Assembly (NCBI GenBank): GCA_020726505.1
Contig: JAHLEZ010000001.1
Span: 3,100,001 to 3,164,000, forward strand
Reading direction: 5' to 3'
From: Leptodontidium sp. MPI-SDFR-AT-0119
Lineage: Eukaryota > Ascomycota > Leotiomycetes > Helotiales > Leptodontidiaceae
Length of the DNA stretch: 64,000 bases
Shown: piece by piece, positions 48,278 to 58,512 of the stretch
Numbering within the stretch: the stretch's first letter is position 1
Layout: every line of letters begins with the position of its first letter
Notes under the pieces: generated by a model
Databases searched by the model: none
Told to the model about the DNA's origin: nothing
What the model saw: the letters and a program-made list of their open reading frames with translations, nothing else
Program-made: the position numbers and the translations under genes

Positions 48278-49225
48278 ATGAAGATCCTCATTACTGGTGC
48301 CGCAGGATTCATCGGACAGCTTCTAGCAGAAGTTCTCCTAAACGATGAGTCCTACACAGTGGTACTCACCGATGTCATCTTCCCACCAATTCCAAAGGGC
48401 GTCAAATATCCTCAGAATGCCAAACCAGTACAGGCTGATCTCTGCGCCGACACCAGCACCGTGATCGACGAATCAATAGACGCTGCCTTTGTATTCCACG
48501 GAATCATGTCTTCTGGTTCAGAAGCCAATTTCGATTTCGGCATGAAAGTCAACCTCGATTCGACACGGAAGCTACTTGAGGCATTCCGTGCTGTTCGCCC
48601 TGGAGTCCGAATCATTTACGCCTCCAGCCAGGCTGTTTATGGGAGACCATTCCCTAAGATCGTCGATGAGACAGTGAGGCCAACACCAGAATCATCCTAT
48701 GGAGCTGCGAAACTCATGTGCGAGGCGTTGATCAACGACTACACTCGCAGGAAGTTCATCGATGGAATTGTCTTGCGATTCCCCACCATCACCGTCAGAC
48801 CAGGGAAGCCGACAGCTGCGGCGAGTAGTTTCCTCAGTGGGATGATTAGAGAGCCTATGAATGGGCAGGAATCAGTCTTGCCTTTGAAAGATCGCTCTTT
48901 CGGCTCGTGGGTGTGCTCGCCGAAAACACTTGTCTTGAATTTGGTCCACGCGCTGAAATTCGACTCCTCGAAGATGCCGTCCCACGTACGCGAGGTCAAT
49001 ATGCCGGGCATGTATGTGACGATACAGGATATGATGGACGCGTTGGAGAAAGTTGCTGGGAAGGATAGGCTGCAGTATATCAAGGAGGAGAGCGACCCTG
49101 CAACTGAGGCGATCTTGCGGAGTTGGGCAGATAAATTCGATAATAAGTATGCGTACAGCTTGGGCTTCCAGGCTGATGGGTCGTTTGAACAGGCAGTGGA
49201 GGATTATAAGAAGAGTCTAGAATAA
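48278..49225 (+). CDS. D-erythronate dehydrogenase-like NAD-dependent epimerase/dehydratase
   Basis: Intronless, 315 residues, extended SDR fold. The Rossmann motif TGAAGFIG begins at residue 6. The catalytic Tyr and Lys are in SYGAAK with the upstream Ser in YASSQAVYG. The hallmark LRFPTITVRPGKPTAAASSF and GMIREPMNGQESVLPL match bacterial DenD (D-erythronate dehydrogenase) and its close relatives. DenD oxidises D-erythronate to 2-oxo-tetronate, which is then isomerised, phosphorylated and decarboxylated in bacteria. Divergent pairing with an aldolase and proximity to a transporter suggest a sugar-acid catabolic role here. A four-carbon acid sugar kinase is not present in this window. Confidence 0.85.
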   Translation: MKILITGAAGFIGQLLAEVLLNDESYTVVLTDVIFPPIPKGVKYPQNAKPVQADLCADTSTVIDESIDAAFVFHGIMSSGSEANFDFGMKVNLDSTRKLLEAFRAVRPGVRIIYASSQAVYGRPFPKIVDETVRPTPESSYGAAKLMCEALINDYTRRKFIDGIVLRFPTITVRPGKPTAAASSFLSGMIREPMNGQESVLPLKDRSFGSWVCSPKTLVLNLVHALKFDSSKMPSHVREVNMPGMYVTIQDMMDALEKVAGKDRLQYIKEESDPATEAILRSWADKFDNKYAYSLGFQADGSFEQAVEDYKKSLE

Positions 49226-50019
49226 GAAGAAAGGGGGAGGGGAGAAGAGAAGGAGAAGCGGTGAAGCAAAGGAGACCTTGTGCTCGAAATTGCATGGAAG
49301 CCAAACACAAGAGAAAAGTTAGCAGCTCCAAGAAGAAATGTACATCATTAAAAAGTATACAGCCGATGATTTTGATGGCCTGCGGCATTTGACTTGTGAA
49401 GAAGAGATAGAAATACGCCATGTATGACAACAGAGGTTGTGGGTGTGGTATGCTGCAGAAATTTAAGTTTCTTGGGGGGAGGCTGGTGCTTCTCCCGGGT
49501 ACTTTCCCCTGTAATTCCAGGCCTGACCGCTGTATGTCAGCGTGCCACAGCCCCAAATCTCCTGCCCGCTGCCTTCCTCCCCCTTCCGCTCGCTTCAACT
49601 CTCCTGTCTTCTCTGCTTCTACCTTCCGTACCATCAACGAGAATAAATCTGCGGCATAAACGAACTGTCAAGGATCACATATCATGTCAGAATCCAGTTC
49701 TGTGAAATCTAATCTGGTTGAAGCCAATTGGCTTCACTACTCTCACGCCATGCTCAGTCCAGGAAGGGATGGATGAATGTCCTGAGGTCCACCCCCGGGC
49801 TTCTTCCCGTCACCACCTCCACGTCTCCACATCCCGGTCTCATCTCTGGCAGTCCTAGTTCCTGACTGAAGTGGCTCTGCTTCACGCTTCTCGGAGTCAC
49901 AGCTTTCTTCGTATTCATACCGCCATGACCGAGCCACCGCCCTCTGGCCCAACAGATAGAACAATTATCGGCCTGATATCTTGAGCTTCACTTCAAGGTT
50001 CTGGCTTCAGAGTGGACAC
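49226..50019. other. intergenic
   Basis: Holds the 3' flank of the dehydrogenase gene and the promoter of the regulator. No CGG-N7-CCG element was noticed here. A minus-strand frame at 49080-49637 is a chance overlap. Confidence 0.5.
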
Positions 50020-52017
50020 ATGCCTGCCATGAAGCGTCGATATCAAGAAGCGGACCTCGAGTCCCCATCTTCCATCGACCCCGGCATTTCGAGCGACACC
50101 CCCATCAAGACCAAGAGTCGGGCCTGCTCCGAGTGCAAGAAGCATAAAATTAAATGCCAAGTCGATGATGGCCAGGAAAAATGTCGCCGCTGTCTCCGTC
50201 AGAATTTACCCTGCGTGACTAATAACTCACTTCAAAAATTCGTCGAAGATGACACCCAATGGAAAGCCACGGCAGCTGCCCAGGCCTCTAGACTTGAGGC
50301 TGCCATGGCTGATGTACTTCGCCAGCTACGTCTTCCAAACCTCGACACGTATGGGACCCATCAGTCGCTGGTCACGAGCCGACCTGTTGAGACGGCAGAA
50401 GCTACACGAGAGAATTCGAGAGAGCCCGATCTAGATGGAGGCAGAATTGTCTCCGCTCCAACCGATGCTTTGTATGAGGTGACGAGGATTCGAACACTGA
50501 GATCTAATCGACTAGGCGAGAGTGCTCAGAAGGATGACCTACTCGAGTCTGATTTCATAGCTAGGAGTGTCCTTCGTCCCGATATCGCTGAGAGTCTTTT
50601 TGAATCTTTCAACTACACCATGAATCAACTTCTTTGGGGCGGAGTTGTAATGAAACACTCAAGTCTCGAGTCTGCTCGAAGGTCATCATCCCTATTATCT
50701 GCTGCAATACTCACAGTAGCAGCTCTTCATATTCCTGAGAAGCGCGGAGCATTGGAGGCATGCTATGAGGAGTACATTACTCTTGTAGAAAAATCTACGC
50801 TCAAGCGTCGATGTACGCTGGACGATATTCGTGGCCTTTGTATAGGTGCATTCTGGCTTCCAGACCTGAGTTGGAGGCTTTCGGGTCTTGCTGTACGCCT
50901 TGCATCTGAAATGAGGCTTCATCAGAGTTTCCAAAGAATTTCCCGTGGCGCCTTGGACAACTATGAACGAGCACAGCTTTGGTTCCTATTGTATGTTTGC
51001 GATCATCAATTCAGCACCACATACGGCCGGCCACCCTCGGTCCATGAGGATGGTGCGATCACTGGCTATGAGACTTTCCTCCAATATCCCACCACCGTGC
51101 CGGGAGACGTGCGGCTTATGTCTCAAGTCGCTCTATTCATTCTCCATTCTCAGGTGTTTGGTCGGTTTGGGACAGATAACGATCAACCAATTGCTGAGGA
51201 GGATTTTGAACATCTTCGCCATTTCAATATTGAGCTTGATCAATGGCGTAATTTGTGGGCACCGCGATGCAGCGACAACCAATATGTCCACGCTTATCCC
51301 TCCAAGGGGGTAACTTTACACTACTACTTTGCGAAATTCCAATTCAATTCTCTGGCCCTTCGTGCTATCAATCCAGATGATGCAGCATCTCTCTCCACTT
51401 CTCGCAAGGAGTCTGCTAATCTAGCCATTTCGTCGGCGATGTCAACCTTGGCCTTCATCCTGGATGAACCTGATATACGGAACAACATCATCGGTGTTCC
51501 ACTATTTGCCCATACTATGCTAGCTTTCTCCGCCGTTTTCCTCCTCAAAGTAACACTGAAGTGGAACTTGAACATGACAAACCAAAGTTTCTCCGCCTCG
51601 CCCTCCGCAGCTAGAACAGCAGGTCTATACATCAACTCTGCCGCCGTGGAAGACCTCGTCGACAGAGTAATCAAACTTCTCCAAAATGCCGTATCGAGCG
51701 AGAAACATCTCACAAAGCACATTGCGGGCGGTCTGAGCAAGATGTTGGCATCCTTCCGGATCTCAGTGCGAGTCTCCAGGAATGCACATGAAGAGAATGG
51801 CCAGCAACAGAGCATGGCTGCGCCGCCATTGCAGAATGAGTACTCAGCGACTAATACTTATGTTTCTCATTCGGGTGTCTCCGCGGCTTCGTTTCCTTTG
51901 GCTGAGGGACCACTTCCTGATGATTTTGGCTTCAGCTTTGACGAGGCGTGGCAAGACTTTCCGGCGACAACCCTCGACTTCCTCACTTCGCAGTGGCAGG
52001 ATTCTACTAGTTTCTGA
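50020..52017 (+). CDS. Zn2Cys6 transcription factor
   Basis: Intronless, 665 residues from the first ATG (MPAMKRR). The binuclear zinc cluster is at about residues 33-65: CSECKKHKIKC then CRRCLRQNLPC, with basic residues in the first half. A coiled-coil dimerisation segment follows. The middle region has the fungal transcription factor homology features (LSWRLSGLAVRLASEMRLHQS, YVCDHQFSTTYGRPPS). The acidic and aromatic C-terminus (PDDFGFSFDEAWQDF) may be an activation domain. It is nuclear and probably binds CGG half-sites as a dimer. Its position between the aldolase/DenD pair and the MFS gene makes it the likely local regulator. The specific orthologue is not known to me. Confidence 0.9.
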   Translation: MPAMKRRYQEADLESPSSIDPGISSDTPIKTKSRACSECKKHKIKCQVDDGQEKCRRCLRQNLPCVTNNSLQKFVEDDTQWKATAAAQASRLEAAMADVLRQLRLPNLDTYGTHQSLVTSRPVETAEATRENSREPDLDGGRIVSAPTDALYEVTRIRTLRSNRLGESAQKDDLLESDFIARSVLRPDIAESLFESFNYTMNQLLWGGVVMKHSSLESARRSSSLLSAAILTVAALHIPEKRGALEACYEEYITLVEKSTLKRRCTLDDIRGLCIGAFWLPDLSWRLSGLAVRLASEMRLHQSFQRISRGALDNYERAQLWFLLYVCDHQFSTTYGRPPSVHEDGAITGYETFLQYPTTVPGDVRLMSQVALFILHSQVFGRFGTDNDQPIAEEDFEHLRHFNIELDQWRNLWAPRCSDNQYVHAYPSKGVTLHYYFAKFQFNSLALRAINPDDAASLSTSRKESANLAISSAMSTLAFILDEPDIRNNIIGVPLFAHTMLAFSAVFLLKVTLKWNLNMTNQSFSASPSAARTAGLYINSAAVEDLVDRVIKLLQNAVSSEKHLTKHIAGGLSKMLASFRISVRVSRNAHEENGQQQSMAAPPLQNEYSATNTYVSHSGVSAASFPLAEGPLPDDFGFSFDEAWQDFPATTLDFLTSQWQDSTSF

Positions 52018-53105
52018 TCGTCTTACATTTTGTTGCATACATGGTTCTGCTCAGAATGGTTCATACTAACTAACAACGGGACTTAGGCCAGGGTGCAAGG
52101 ATGCTTTCGAATACTGCTCTATCGGATGTATTTCCCACACCTTTCCCCACCGAAGGGGGCTCAGGAGGTTTCTCCCAATACTCCCCCTCCACGCGCCCAA
52201 TCTATACTTCATTTTCTTGGATATTTCCTTGTTGCTTAGATTTTGCGGGTTCAGAACTATTGGGATTCACAGCCCTTGAACTTGACGACTTCCCACTCTA
52301 TCTTCGAGCTCGGTTTACCTGCTGCTTACAGCAGCCCTTTGAATGGATCAAACGATGCCGGTGCCGGAAGGATCTTCAAGGACCACAAGCGGGTACAATA
52401 AGCAAGGCTACCTGCCACATTTCTCCGCGTTGTGGAGGATGCAGAGTTTTATGGGGACGGTCAAACAGTGACTGAAGGGGAGGTCACTTCAGTCAGACCA
52501 TTTCTTTCGATAATTTCCCAGGACACCGCCATTGCCTTTCAGTCTAGCCCCTTGTCCAGAACCCACAGTACCAACCACCTCGAATTGTCAGATCACACGG
52601 CGTAGCAGTCACACTTTCTTCCCACACCCGGTGAAGCCGGCAGCCAACGGAGTTTAGATGTGTATCGACAAAGCGGGTCTGAGGTAGGGGGCTGCATACG
52701 CTCCACCCACAATTCTCGGAGTACCACCGAGGAGCACGATTCAGGTTGTGTTTTCGCCAGTTTGAACGGAGTCTGCTGCAGAAATCGGAATAATGAAGAG
52801 CTTGAAGTTCTCCGTTTGTGGAGACTCCTAGATATATTGGTTTGTGTTTCGTGGGGTATGCGGGAAATATTGCTGTTGTTGGGTTTTCCCCCACTCCCCT
52901 CCATATCTAGACGTCGGAGTAACGCCGACACGCTTTTCCTGTCAAATATTTACGTCTGGGGTATGAGAGGCACGATGTCGTGGCCAAGCTACAGAGATGC
53001 ATCATGTACCAGTCATGGTTGCAGGGATGGCAGGTAGGTAATTATAAAGTCGGTGAGAACCCATCATCTGAAGGTTGATAGAAACATCTACCTTTGAACA
53101 TCATC
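52018..53105. promoter_or_regulatory. upstream region of MFS transporter
   Basis: About 1.1 kb with no supported gene. It contains a CGG-N5-CCG (52629-52639) and a CGG-N7-CCG (52717-52729), about 380-480 bp before the transporter start. Both fit Zn2Cys6 site geometry, and the second matches the element in the aldolase/dehydrogenase promoter. Confidence 0.4.
52717..52729. promoter_or_regulatory. CGG-N7-CCG candidate regulator site
   Basis: Inverted half-sites with a 7-bp spacer upstream of the transporter gene, matching the spacing at 47951-47963. Confidence 0.35.
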
Positions 53106-54902
53106 ATGTCAGCCCTTGAGAAAACAAACACAGAGGGAAAGGAAGTCGAAGATATTGGGCATGATGAGAAAGTACTCCAAGCAGGACCAATTATACGCCC
53201 TGCTTCATTGGCCGCACTTTCTGAGCAGGAGTATGACAAGCTTGGAAAGAGTGCTACATTCAAGATGGATCTTGTGATCATGCCCTGCCTAGTCATCATG
53301 TATATTATGAATTTCTTGGATCGTCAGAACATCGCCGCTGCCAAACTTGCCGACATCGACGTCGATCTGGGTTTGTCGGATGTTGAGTACCAAACCTGCG
53401 TAAGCATTCTCTTTGTCGGATACAGTAAGCTGGCTTCCTGCTCCGTGTTGATCTCGCTTATTTGTGGCAGTTTCGATGCAGGTTCCTTCAAACATCATTG
53501 TTGGCAAAGTCAAATTTCCTGCTGTCTACATCTCAGCAGCAATGGCTGTTTGGGGTATCATCTCTGCCTGTATGGCCGCAACGCATAATTTTACTGGCCT
53601 CATGCTTGGAAGATTTTTCCTCGGATTCGTTGAAGCTGTCTTCTTCCCAGGGGCATTGTACTTCATGTCTCTGTTTTACAATCGTCAACAGTACACATTG
53701 CGAGTAGCCATTCTGTACGCTGGCTCCCAACTTGGCAATGCATTTGGTGGTCTACTTGTGATTGGAATCTTGAAGCTCGACGGAGTCCACGGTATCCATG
53801 GTTGGAGATGGTTGTTCATCATCGAGGGTGTTGCAACAGTTGGGCTTGCCATTCTGTTTGTTTTCATCCTCCCGAACTCTCCTAAGAATGTGCGTGGCCA
53901 CACGGACCTCGAACGAGAATGGGTCACATACAACTTTGCGAAAGATCAAGGGCAGGAGGATCACTCGGATGAGATCAGTGCTTACAAGGGATTCATGATG
54001 GCTCTTGTTGATCCGAAGACTTGGTTGCTGTTGGGATTGCTCTCCTCGGTAACTTCTCACTGGATCACCGCGTGAGGTTCTTGCCACTGACATGTATCTG
54101 TAGATCTTCATCGCTGCTGCAGTATCCAACTTCTTTCCTTTGGTCGTGGCAACTCTTGGATATGATCGAGAAACGACATACGGTCTCACAGCTGTAGGCG
54201 CTCTTCCCGGAGTCTTTCCAGAATTATATTGACCCCACCAAGCCGCCTTATATCCTCTCAGTGATCAGCATGTTGTGTGTTGGATTTCATTCGGACAAGG
54301 TTGGGACCCCAAAATGTGCTCTACGCGTACCTGCTAATCGACGTAGAAACAAGAGCGGTACCTACACATTGTCTGCCCATTGCTAGTCACTCTCGTCGCA
54401 AACATCATCGCAATCTCAACCCTCAACACTGGCGCACGATGTAAATCCCATTTCCCTCTCAGTTTTCCGGTCCAGAAATTGAAATTCTCCTAGATACAGC
54501 AATGATGCTCATGCCAGCCTCATTCTACTCCGCAACAGCAGTCGTCCTCTCATGGATAGCGGGAAGTCTTAACCAGCCAGCCATCAAACGCGCCTCAGCC
54601 ATCGCACTTCAATTGCCTCAGCAACACACCAAATGGTAATTGATCGCCTCCTTCCCGTTCCTATATTTTCTTACCCCTGACTAACACTCACAGTCTGGAC
54701 ATCCTACCTCTACTACTCTGCACCCCGGTACCTCACAGCCTTCCTAGTCAATATGGCAGCCGCAGCACTCGCCATCCTCTTCGCGACAGCGACGAGATAT
54801 TATCTCCGTCGCCAGAATGTGAAGATGGATAAAGGGCTGGTAACTGGTGCTAGTGGGCCGACTGATGCTCAGAAGGTCGCTGGCTTTAGGTTCTTGCTTT
54901 GA
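53106..54902 (+). pseudogene. MFS transporter of Dal5/ACS type, frameshift near the C-terminus
   Basis: Seven exons (53106-53424, 53471-54048, 54104-54193, 54243-54299, 54347-54440, 54494-54635, 54694-54902). The protein has the anion:cation symporter features: FLDRQNIAAAKLADI in helix 1, GYISMQVPSN recovered by the first splice, GRFFLGFVEAVFFPGALYF and GWRWLFIIEG. This group takes up organic acids, vitamins or amides at the plasma membrane. In exon 6 the frame slips near 54610: ASAIAL should join NCLSNTPNVWTSYLYY, but one extra base intervenes. Removing it gives 1488 bases (495 residues) and keeps the last helices. As written, the tail is replaced by an unrelated frame. The remainder is undamaged, so either a recent mutation or a base error is possible. 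Confidence 0.72.
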
Positions 54903-55799
54903 TTTTTAAGTTGGTTTTCGTTATGGGGGTAAGGGGGAAATAGTAGTTAGAGGTAGATTTTATTTATATAATTTAAATAAAAATATATAAACTTATAAAA
55001 TTATTACTACCTAGAAATATGTATTTAAAGGGTTTAAAAGTACTTAAATTTTATAAAAAAGATTATTGCTTAGTGCAACGTAACCATAAAAAAAGAAGTC
55101 GCGTGCATGTGATTGAATTTATATAATGTGGGAGGGATAAAGTCCAATAAACTACACAACAAGAGAGGTAGCATCTAGTGAGGTACATGAGAGATTCTAG
55201 GTGTAGGAAATCGCAGATTGATCAAATCTAAAGATAATACATATCTGAAGAGCATGAAAAGTCAAGGGGGGGGGGGGGGGGGGAGAAAAAGGTGTATTAG
55301 ATAAAATCTATGAAAAGTTCTTGGTTGTTAAGTTATTTTCAAGTGTTGAGCTCTTTTTATGTGGGAAGAGCCTATCCGGTCAGGTGACAAAGAAATGACC
55401 GAGAGAGTCTTCCCCACCACAATAAATACACGAGTAAAAACCAAGAAATTTGAATAATAAGGTGCTAAGGTAAGCTATGATAATTCTTTTTTTTAAATAT
55501 ATATATAAACACACACGTGGGTTTAGCTACAAGAATACCAAAACTTAACGAAATCCGGTCATATTTTTCAAATTGTGTATTAAGATAAGCTTTTTAATTA
55601 TATATAAAAAATTATCAAATTGAGTTCTTTAAAATACACTCTTTAAATTTGTAATGGTTAGTATAGTTATAAAGATATTAATTATTAAAGAAAGAGCAGA
55701 TTACAATATGTAGTAAAACTTAGTACTTAATTAAGGATTTTCAAACCTTAAATAAGGCCTTTTCTTTAAAGTCGTGTATTAAGCTTAATATTAAAGTTG

Positions 55800-56095
55800 T
55801 CGTGTAATGCAGGTATGCGCACGTGCCTAGCCTACGGGCCTACGGCACCATGGCTCTGCTGAGTCAGTAGCCCCTATTCGTGTATGTAGTCAGTTGCTCC
55901 CTACGAGCCTCCTTTTACAAAATTAGACGACTTGATCACCACTTTAGGGGAGCACCTGCTTTATGCTCCACTTCTGTACCACACCTACGTAAGCAGGGCC
56001 AGGGGCAGTTGCAGACAAGAGCTCCCTCCTAGAAAATCAGACACTTTTGCCACCACTTCGAGAGCCATGCCTACCGTTGATTAGAGCTTTGCACG
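55800..56095. other. G+C-richer island inside the AT-rich block
   Basis: A 300-bp patch of normal composition with two imperfect direct repeats (about 55919-55953 and 56033-56066, sharing an AGAC...CCACTT core). No coding frame or RNA fold was recognised. It could be a recent insert or a protected piece of the original element. Confidence 0.5.
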
Positions 56096-56332
56096 ACAAA
56101 AGTAATATTAAAAAAAAAGTAATAAGGATTTGTCTTAATTAGATCTTTAAATGACTTAACTAGATTTGTAATAGCTAATGTAGTTATAAATTAATATTAA
56201 AGGTAAGTAATAAATCAATTTACCTTAAAGAAATTCGATGATTTCTAAGCCACCACTACTTTTAATTACTAGCACCTTAAGTATGCTCACTAGTGCTCGT
56301 ACTATAAGCTTAGTCATCGAGTTTCTAATTTA

Positions 56333-56530
56333 TTATAATATAAATTTAAATAAGAAACTACATGCGATAAACATAAGGGCATTCCTAACTCTTGGCATAG
56401 CTATTAGTATAACTATAATTAATTGTATAATGCAATTAATTATCGCATTTTTATAATATAAATTTGGATATAAAATTATATATAATAAATATAAGGGTAT
56501 TCTTAGCTCTTGGTATATACGAGTATTCTA
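56333..56530. repeat. 118-bp tandem duplicate with C-to-T decay
   Basis: Units begin at 56333 and 56451 with the same ten bases, TTATAATATA. Later, CATGCGATAAACATAAGGGC in the first unit corresponds to TATATAATAAATATAAGGGT in the second. Nearly every difference is a transition toward A or T. Confidence 0.75.
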
Positions 56531-58512
56531 ATATAAGGTCGGCGTTCGTAATCCACAATCCAACGCTAACTTCTAAAAAATTAATTAAGCTCTTTAAAAT
56601 ACACTCTTCAAGAATATAATAACTAGCGTAGTTATTAAGATATTAAGTATTAAAGAAAATCGTAGATTGTAATATATAACAACCCTTTTACAAATCTCTT
56701 GTAGGTCAGTTTTAGTTATATAATAATCCAGCGTTAACTTTAAAAATAAAATAAAATATGAATTCTCAACGTATACTAAAAACAATATATGCGAATTAAT
56801 CATCTAATCGAGCCCTTTAAAATGTATTGGCTAGATTTATAGTAGCTAGCGTAGTTATAAAGTTATTATAAAATAAGTAATAATTCAATTTACCTTAAAG
56901 AAATTTAATAATTTTCGAGCCGCCATTACCTTTAATTAATACTTTACCTAATAGCTAACCATAAACTAATAAGGGCGGGTGTGGGGGGCTCACCCCCTAG
57001 ATTAAAGTAAAAGTAAATAACTAAATAACCAAATAACCAAATAACTGAATAACTTAAATGCGCTGAGAATTAAAGGAAAAGGTATATAATGCCTAAGTTG
57101 ATGCCGCTTGCGGCTTAAGGCGACGCACTTGACGCCTTTTATTAGATTCGAGTAAATATTCCTATCTTATTATACTAAACAAATCGCATTTCTTATTATT
57201 TTTTATAAATAAAGTGTTTTATAAAACAAAGTTAGTATATTACTTCTTTAAGATAGCGAAATTTAATAGTAATTACATTCATAAGCATATAATACTAATA
57301 GTATTCTAACCACAGGTTCGAAGCTTTTTAAAAAGGGGTACGAAAGTAAAGTAATTATTAAAATAAACTAATAAGCATTTCTAAAATAAAGAAAGTACTA
57401 AGGATTCTATAAGAACCCTTATTAAAATAAGCTTTAAATACTTAAATAAAAACCGTAATCCCTTACCTCTAAAGCTCTATACTTAAATATATATAGACCT
57501 ATAATTTGCGACTTTATATATATTGTACCCTTACTTAATTAGTTTATTTAATATATTATATTATAAGTATATGAAAATCTAATATAAATTAAGATAAATA
57601 AATTAATTTATAAAAGCGGGGTACCTGCTTTTTAAAATAATTAATTATACGCTTATTAATACCAACTTTAATAAAACGAAAGTAATAATATCAGTATAAA
57701 GCTTTAATTTCTAAAGCAAGAGGCTTTAATTTATACTACTAAATCGTATTCTTAATCAAGTAATGACTAAGGCACTTATTATCTTTAATATTAAAATGTG
57801 ATAATATATATTAATTTATTTATATTAAATTCATTAAACCCCCCTTTTTATTTGTATTTTAATATATATTAATACAAGGCTTTATATAAATTTTTATGTA
57901 TATATTAATACCCTTAAAAATTATATTAAAATTATATTATGTTATTCCCGCGCTTTATCTTACTTAACTCGCATTTATTATAAGTTTATATAGTAATTTA
58001 TATTAAACGAAATATTTTATAAAAGGGCAAGCGTAAAGAATAACGCAATATATATATATATATATAAATACAAGGAAAAATTATAATAAAATTATTATAG
58101 CAGGGCACGAAGGTTCTTATTTAAAGAGATTAAAAGTAACGCTTGTAACCAGTTCAAATTCGTTTAATATGTATTATAAAAAATAAAGGTTTAGCCTTCT
58201 TTTAAAAGAGGGAGGCTTTATTATTACTAAAAATTAACATTATTAAAAGAGTAATTTATTTTAATAAATTAAACACGTAATAAAAAATATATAATTAAAT
58301 TAAATTCACATATAAATTTATTAACGCGATATACTTTCTTATATAAATTATATATAAAGGTACGTAAAATAATGCGCGGTCCCGCTTTTGTGGCCAGCCC
58401 GCACCCCCCTGCTTAGCGCTAAGTAATGTCTCACTGGACAAAGGGATAAAAGCCGTCACTACTCCCAACTGCAATCATCTCCCTTCTAGTCCGTAACTTC
58501 AAAACAATCACG

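Larger units (their letters stand above)
54955..58375. repeat. AT-rich, RIP-like relic of repeated DNA
   Basis: About 3.4 kb, visibly very AT-rich and TA-rich with no open coding region, in sharp contrast to both flanks. Diverged repeat units occur: CTTTAAAAT-to-TAGTTAT blocks near 55624, 56588 and 56815, with a related unit near 56143, and a 118-bp tandem pair (56333 and 56451). Differences in the tandem pair are almost all C to T or G to A. This is the expected product of repeat-induced point mutation on a transposon or other repeat. The original element cannot be identified by eye. It also holds a run of about 17 G near 55267, an AT dinucleotide run near 58052, and a G+C-richer patch at about 55800-56095. 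Confidence 0.8.

Noticed and set aside
49080..49637. 185-codon minus-strand frame
   Set aside because: It overlaps the end of the dehydrogenase gene and non-coding flank, with no domain or homologous blocks.
56238..56803. Short frames inside the AT-rich block
   Set aside because: AT-rich composition produces Ile/Asn/Lys-rich frames by chance; none has conserved motifs.
57300..57340. Possible tRNA T-loop (GGTTCGAA)
   Set aside because: No matching acceptor or anticodon stems could be found around it.
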